DNA of 64,000 nt from Notholithocarpus densiflorus (lineage: Eukaryota > Streptophyta > Magnoliopsida > Fagales > Fagaceae), in the NCBI GenBank assembly GCA_030021035.2, contig JARYZH020000047.1, forward strand, positions 217,010-281,009, written 5' to 3'. The position numbers and the translations under genes were made by a program. The notes under the pieces were generated by a model. That model saw only the letters and a program-made list of their open reading frames with translations, searched no databases and was not told the origin of the DNA. Positions 58,534 to 64,000 of the stretch are shown piece by piece; within the stretch, counting starts at the first letter, position 1; every line of letters starts with the position of its first letter.

Positions 58534-59700
58534 TGGACGTGATAAAGATGATCGGTGCATTCACCACATGCTTGGAAAGCTTCACTAGAAGGTTTGAAAG
58601 TCCTAACTCTCGTACCCGATCCTATAAGGAAATCACCCCAAACGCACGTGACGTATGGGTGAAGAAGGGTACTCATGCATAAGCATTACAACATGTCCAT
58701 GCATTAATAATTCCTATGTTGTGTGATTATGTTTGGTTGTATGCTTCTTGTTAGTTTGAGTTGAAAATTGGTTGTTTGTTTGCTTTTGCTTTAAATGTTT
58801 TTACTTTGCTGTTTTTGATCAATCTTCTCTTGTTTTTGTGTCAAAAATCCAAAAACACATAAAAAGTAGAAAATCCAAAAAGTTTGATTGACTTTGTTGA
58901 GTGTTGTCTCAAAACATGTTTTGCCTTGTACCTTTGTACTAATGGCCTTGTGCATCTACGAGCATAGCTTGTTCCCTATGCACTCATACCATTGTGGGAG
59001 AAATCTTGACATCTATGTGACTGTTGTAAATAGATCTTCAAACTTGTCATGAATGACTTGTGAATGGTTTTGTTGATCTTGAGACATGCATAGACTTGTG
59101 CCTATATATCTTCCCACTCGTTTATTTATTGTTTTTGATTTAAGAGCTCACCAAATGTAAATCTCCAAATGAAAAGAGATATAGAGCTGCAAAAGCCTGT
59201 CGCACATACTAGTATTTGACTAGGAAAAAGGGAAAGCGACTAAAAATAAAATTGTATGATGCCCAAAAAGCCAAAGGCTAACTCATCAAAGTGAAATATC
59301 AAAAATTTTGGGCATCAATCTCACAATGAGATGTGTTGTTTCAAAAAGATCAAATGATATGCTGAATATAGAGCCAAATGAAAAGCTTCAAAAATAGGGT
59401 ACTCAAGTTTATGTGAGAGGTCATATATGCATATTTCTATAATTGAGATGGGTCACATTATCTAGTGCTAGTTGTGTATGTCTTGGTTAAATTGATCATT
59501 GAAGCTTCACATTAGACTAAGGACAATCTCATTGATGATATCCACACACATCACACAAGTCTATGTTCAATTAATGCCATATTCATTTGTGTGATTGTAC
59601 TTGATTAAATGTGTTTTCACTTGCTCAATCTTTGTTGATCAAACACAAAAAGATTTTTGAGTGTTTAGTTGTTTTTGGAAAGTACTTTGTTTTTACTAAA
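58534..59700 (+). other. Element C non-coding region between gag and internal promoter
   Basis: T-rich, no supported ORF. Includes the conserved block at 59140-59305. Confidence 0.6.
59140..59305 (+). other. Conserved non-coding block with hairpin (element C copy)
   Basis: ACTAGTATTTGACTAGGAAA, then an AAGGGAAAGCGAC motif and the hairpin AGCCAAAGGCT (59269-59279), shared with A and D in the same position relative to ORF1 and ORF2. Confidence 0.55.
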
Positions 59701-59734
59701 ATTTGTCAAAATTTCAAAAACAGTGTTGCCCTGT

Positions 59735-60120
59735 TTTGGCGACTCAATCGTGGGTTGACACAGTCACAAGCTCCAGTCGCGAGTCCATACAGAGATTTTT
59801 CGTGACTCACTGGCGACTCATTGGAGGGTAAATGCCCTAGTCGCGAAAAATACTTAGAATATTTTTCAAAATTTGGGTTTTTATGAATTTCGCGGCTTAG
59901 TGTGGCAACTTGTTTGCGGGTGGAAGGTCCAGTCGCGAGGGGTACACAGAGATTTTCGCGGCTCACCTCGCGACTCTCTCGCGAGTAGACCTTCCAGTCA
60001 TGAAAAACACTTAGAAATTTTTTTAAGAATCTTGTTTTCAAAGTGTTTCGCAACTTACCCTGGCGACTGTCTGGAGATTTGACTCAGTCGCAAAATACGC
60101 GTGTTTTGCGTTTTAAAGGT
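59735..60120 (+). promoter_or_regulatory. Internal promoter of element C upstream of ORF2
   Basis: A 380-bp cluster of TCGCGA, GTCGCGAG, GGCGACTC and CGCGACTC motifs, then GCGTTTTAAAGG (60109-60119), a T/A run and a C/T-rich leader. The same motif type fills this element's LTR at 55695-55880. ORF2 begins about 760 bp later. Confidence 0.58.
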
Positions 60121-60874
60121 AGTTTTTTTTTTAAAAAAAAACCTTTTAGGTTTTCCCCCTCGAACATTTTGACTATTCATTGTCTTGTTCGTCTATCCCT
60201 CTCCCAAACACACCATGCTCTCAACCCAAACCTCCATTGTTGATCATCTTCTCAACTTTAATCTTCAAGAAAAGGTATGGGTTTTCTCAATTTCTCTAAG
60301 CATATCATATTTCTTGCCTTGAATTCTTGGATTTTTAAGTTGTTGGTGAGATTGGGTATATGTTTTGATTCGGTTATGGGTTGGGTTTGTGTTTGTTAGG
60401 TTTGGGTATTTAGGTTTTGTTGTTTCTGACTTTATGTTTCTATTGATTATGGATATCATGTGTGTTGTTTCTGCCCTATGGATATTGTCTGCTATGTTTT
60501 GGTTTGAGCATCTCATACTCATTAAGATATGTCTCATAGACATATGCTTTCTTTTGAATGAATGTGGCATACACTGTTTCAATACTGCTGCTTATTGCAT
60601 GTTGAAGTCTATGCTTGGGAATGTTCCTTAGAGTGCTCTTGTTTGAGTTGTTGTGCTCACTGTCAAAATATGTTTTGCATAAGACTTGCTAATAGGTTGT
60701 TCTTTGCCTTTCTGTTTTGTGCTATATCTTTCAATGACTGATTTTAAGTTGAATATGAACTAAATGCTGTCTTGACATTCAGTTACTCCCTATGTCACTA
60801 ACTTGTTACTAATACGTGTGTATTTCCTCCTATTGTGCTCTGCTCTTGTTGTGGCCTCTTTTGCTTGTTCACAA
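60121..60874 (+). other. Probable 5' UTR and intron of element C ORF2
   Basis: After the leader, AAAAGGTATGGG at about 60270-60281 is a good splice donor. The acceptor expected just before the ATG reads TTCACAA instead of ...CAG, so it appears mutated. Upstream codons from 60803 are open but hydrophobic and intron-like. Confidence 0.45.
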
Positions 60875-61938
60875 ATGGCTCCCACACCCACAAAGAAGAA
60901 GACTTCTGCTAAGAAGGGTGACAAAAGGCTGAAAATGGACCATAACCTGTTTAGGTCTATTCAACATTTTGAGAGATACAGAGATTTTTTCTTGAAGGCA
61001 ACAATCATTCAAGAAAGATTTGTAGATTTGGTGGATTTGAAGGACACCTTCATTCCAAGTTGTTTTGAGGGCAGAGGTTGGGATAAGTTGTTGGGTGACT
61101 TGCCTGGAGTGTGTAAGCCTCTAATCAGGGAATTTTATGCTAATGCTAGGTTAAGAGAGAAGGAGTTGAACTGTTGGATAAGAGGAAAGGAGTTCACTAT
61201 AGATGTGGGTGATATTGATGAGGTGTTAGGGTTTGAAGGTTTAGATGACCATGACTTCACCAATTACAAGGACAGGATGCTATCCATAGAAACTGTCCAA
61301 TCTCATATTGGTGGGGTTAGAGAAGGAAGATGCTTCAACATTACTGCCTTCCTATCTGACATGAGGTGTCTAACCACCATCATGATGTTCAACTTGTACA
61401 CAGTTAGGAAGCTGACTACAATCAATAATGCCAGAGCTATATTTCTCATGGAGCTCAAGGAAAACACCTTCATAGACATCAGCTCTCACATCTTTGACAC
61501 CATTGTGGATGAGACTAGAACAACCTCCAGGGCCAAGCTGATGTTTCCCAGCCTTCTTATGAGGCTATTTAGACTGAAAGGTGTTGCCATTCCTTAAGAT
61601 ATCAGTCTCATGCTTACACCCTCAGCCATCAACAAGATAACCATCACAAGGATACAAGTTCGTCTCCTAGGTGATGAAGAGGAAGGTGACCAAGCTGAAG
61701 GTAAACCCATGGACACTAAGACAGAGGTTGTAGGACAAGCTTCAAGCTCAAGAGGCAGAGGCAAGAGGAGCAGAGCTTCATCTTCATTAGCTGCACCTCT
61801 AGATGCATTTCAGATCATCTTGGAAAGGATTGATGGACATAGAGAGGTCAGAATACGCATACTGACAGGATGGCAGCAATTCAGGATCAGCTCAACATAC
61901 TTTCAGCCAAGTTTGATAGAATCAACACCCAGCAGTGA
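60875..61938 (+). pseudogene. ORF2 of element C, 'putative plant transposon protein'-like, broken
   Basis: Starts MAPTPTKKKTSAKKGDKR at 60875, chosen by comparison with ORF2 of B and D. The core matches element D ORF2 (KATIIQERFVDLVDLKD; FYANARLREKELNCWIRGKE; DMRCLTTIMMFNLYTVRKLT). TAA at 61595 (C-to-T in Gln fits), then the same frame continues through an acidic and Ser/Arg-rich tail. A 1-nt shift near 61855 moves into the frame ending with a helix (MAAIQDQLNILSAKFDRI) and TGA 61936-61938. No catalytic motif seen. Family name from memory, role unknown. Confidence 0.78.
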
Positions 61939-61940
61939 CC

Positions 61941-62024
61941 CTTTGGCCATTTCGGTCAAAAAGGGGGAGAATTTTTTTGAGAAGCAGCTCTTGAGGGGGA
62001 GTGCTACTTTGAGGGGGAGCAGCC
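61941..62024 (+). other. Polypurine tracts after ORF2 (element C)
   Basis: CATTTCGGTCAAAAAGGGGG, then TTGAGGGGGAGTG and TTTGAGGGGGAGC. They resemble the true 3' tract at 62761-62788. Confidence 0.55.
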
Positions 62025-62760
62025 AAAAACACTATTTATCTAGTTTATTGTTCAATTTTATTTTATGTTTTTGGTTATGGTATTATGGGTTTGATACAAT
62101 GTGTTAAATAGTTTGGTTATTTTGTTGTTTTTAAAACTCATGGATATGTTTAATATTTTGCTTCATATTAGCATATTTCAGTGTTTACGTTATGTCTTTC
62201 AGTAGCTTATATTTTATTTGGTACTTTTGTACCCATGTTGCTTTTGTAAGCTTTTAGGGTTTGTTTTGTAGGCTTCTATGGTTTGTACCATGCTTTTGCA
62301 GCCTTTATATTTTGAACTCATGCTTTGTAGCTTAAGTACTTGCTGTTAAATGTTATGCATTTTCTTTAAGTACATCACTCTTGTGCCCTTTGTAGGATTT
62401 TATTCCTAGATGCATATACTTCATGTATTGTGCATTGGTTGAGTGTTGGACATGCAAATGATACTTTGCATTGAGCTTATTAGCTTGCATGTCCGGATGT
62501 TCATTCCAAGTGTGAATGAGCATTGTGGTCACTATCTTATAGTGATTGCTTGTTTGGTCAAGCCATGGTGTGTTTTTTAAACTCCATTTTGCTTGATCGC
62601 ATTGTGCTTGCCTTATACAATGATCATATTGTGTTGTTGTGTTTCAGGAGTTACTTGTTCACATGTTTCAAGAGCTTCACAGATTCTAGAGTTAGGTGTG
62701 AGTGAGTTATGTTCAACTGTTCCCAACTCACATGTTAAGTCTAGAGTTTGTTTTAGGATT
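62025..62760 (+). other. Element C 3' non-coding region
   Basis: T-rich, no supported ORF. Confidence 0.5.
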
Positions 62761-62773
62761 TTGTCACGGAATA

Positions 62774-62788
62774 GCCAAATGGGGAGAT
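62774..62788 (+). other. 3' polypurine tract of element C
   Basis: AGCCAAATGGGGAGAT abutting the LTR, preceded by TTTTGTCACGGAAT. Confidence 0.85.
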
Positions 62789-63878
62789 TGTAAGGTTGAA
62801 TTTAATCAACCATCTTGTTGGCTTTATTCCGTGCCAAATTTGCTTGTATTTTAGCAATTAGTAACCCTGTATTTAGGTGGGAATTATGTAAGGGTAGTGT
62901 GTGAGAAAGTGTGAAGAAATACTCAAGATTGTGAAAAGAAGAAGGGTCTCGCAACTGGATCTCGTGGCTTGCAAACCGCCAGAAGTTGCACACGTGCCAA
63001 GCATGCCAGAAGTTGAAGAGTCACACCAGCTGTTACACTACAGGACAAAATTCCCAGGATGGCCAGGTCGTTATCTCGCGACTTGAACTCGCGACTTAGT
63101 CAAGTCGCGAGGCCAAGTCGCCAAGACACCCTGTTTAGGAAAAACTGACTCTTCGCATTCCAAACACACATTAGTATAAATACCCCTTATACCCACGAAA
63201 TGTAGAGAGTTTCTAGAGAGAATTTTATGAGAGAAACCCTAGAGAAAAACAAGATTGACTCATCCACAATCTTCATCTTTGATTCTCCAAATTCCTCTAC
63301 TCTCTTCCTTTCCATTGTTAAATCCTTGGGAGGTTCTTAGCCAAATCTTTTTCTCACCATATCCATAAACGTGAGAAGGCTTTTTGGTGCTTTGGGAAAC
63401 AGTTAAGAAGGGACCAATTTCATATTGGTTGATGCTATGGTCAAGTAACCGAATTCGGTAAGCTAGAAAAGACAAAGGTTCGGCGCAACCTCGTTGGAGC
63501 AAGAAGCTTGGAGGGCTTAGGTACACTGGGTAGATTAGGCTTGGAAGGTCTATTGCTGTTCATGTATCCCAACTACATTTTCTAGTGGATTATTGATCGC
63601 TTGGAGGGCGGTAGAGAGGTTTTACGCCGAGGGCTTCGGTTTCCTCTTCGATAACACATCGTTGTGTTGTCCTTATATTTGCATATCTTTTCCCTTAATC
63701 TTTGCCATTTAATTTCTGCTGTGGATGTGATTTTATTTGGTTTAGATTGTTTATCTATTCTGTGTTTTGCTTATATTCATATTCCGCACATTAATTGTTT
63801 GATATTAAGCTTGAATTGATAACTTGTAAAGTGGGGGTCTAAACATTCATAGTGTTTTATACGCTATTTGAACTTTCA
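62789..63878 (+). repeat. 3' LTR of element C
   Basis: 1090 bp, TGTAAGGTTGAAT...TTTGAACTTTCA. TATA box TATAAATA at 63175-63182 after the TCGCGA-type cluster; the 5' LTR copy has a mutated box (TATAATTA, about 55936). Confidence 0.92.
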
Positions 63879-64000
63879 CAACTGTCTTCAACTACCACCT
63901 TCCTTTCTAGAGAAAGACTTTTATTTTAGGTCAATTATCATCAACAACTTTTATCTTGTAAAAAAATAAATAAAAAATAAAAACTTTAATTATTGAGTAT
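63879..64000 (+). other. 3' UTR/flank of CASP-like copy 3
   Basis: Begins with the second CAACT and continues TGTCTTCAACTACCACC, matching the 3' UTRs of copies 1 (about 88-120) and 2 (about 38279-38315). Confidence 0.7.

Larger units (their letters stand above)
55539..63878 (+). mobile_element. Element C: non-autonomous Copia-like LTR element with gag and ORF2
   Basis: 8340 bp with perfect CAACT duplications (55534-55538, 63879-63883). Layout: 5' LTR, primer site, gag with UBN2-type domain and two knuckles, conserved hairpin block, internal promoter, ORF2, polypurine tracts, 3' LTR. No pol genes. Gag has one stop and ORF2 one stop plus one frameshift. It is inserted in the 3' UTR of CASP-like copy 3; the flank on the right (CAACTGTCTTCAACTACCACC) continues that UTR. 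Confidence 0.93.

Overview
The window looks like nuclear DNA of a flowering plant, probably a woody eudicot. It is AT-rich, has canonical GT-AG introns, and is dominated by plant LTR retrotransposons primed by initiator-Met tRNA. The genus cannot be fixed from the sequence. The only recognisable host gene family is a small cluster of CASP-like four-span membrane proteins, all on the + strand. Copy 1 is the end of a last exon at 1-79. Copy 2 is intact in three exons at 36261-38266. Copy 3 is broken, with exons 2 and 3 at 54468-55611. Everything between them is mobile DNA.

Layout. 1-409: tail of CASP-like copy 1. 410-5119: minus-strand element A, whose right LTR is split by a solo LTR (5120-6886). 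6919-7566 and 15171-15475: halves of a related LTR split by plus-strand element B (7567-15165). 15.5-22.2 kb: AT-rich repeats, a solo LTR, a Helitron, a very short SINE and foldback elements. 22.3-23.9 kb: the end of a CACTA-like transposon carrying a profilin gene fragment. 24.2-25.3 kb: a decayed LINE. 25329-34448: a chromovirus-type Ty3/gypsy element with a solo LTR inside its integrase, which itself holds another retroelement remnant. 34.4-36.2 kb: MITEs and a duplicated segment upstream of the intact CASP-like gene. 39261-46345: minus-strand element D. 48265-49303: a hAT-like element. 49.4-54.1 kb: a junkyard of Copia and Tat-like gypsy pieces. 55539-63878: plus-strand element C, inserted in the end of CASP-like copy 3.

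The most interesting system is the family of non-autonomous, Copia-like elements A, B, C and D. They have LTRs of about 1.0-1.1 kb, 5-bp target duplications, a Met-tRNA primer site and a polypurine tract, but no protease, integrase, reverse transcriptase or RNase H. Instead they have a gag-like ORF1 (a UBN2-type domain in B and C; only coiled coil plus two CCHC knuckles in A and D). After a long non-coding stretch comes ORF2, which resembles the plant 'putative plant transposon protein' domain. ORF2 is preceded by what looks like its own promoter: a cluster of short motifs of the same kind as in that element's LTR, then a TATA-like box, a pyrimidine-rich leader and a probable intron. It is followed by polypurine runs that echo the real 3' polypurine tract. 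ORF2 therefore looks like a separately transcribed, possibly captured module. All copies here are broken, mostly by stops that single C-to-T or G-to-A changes explain.
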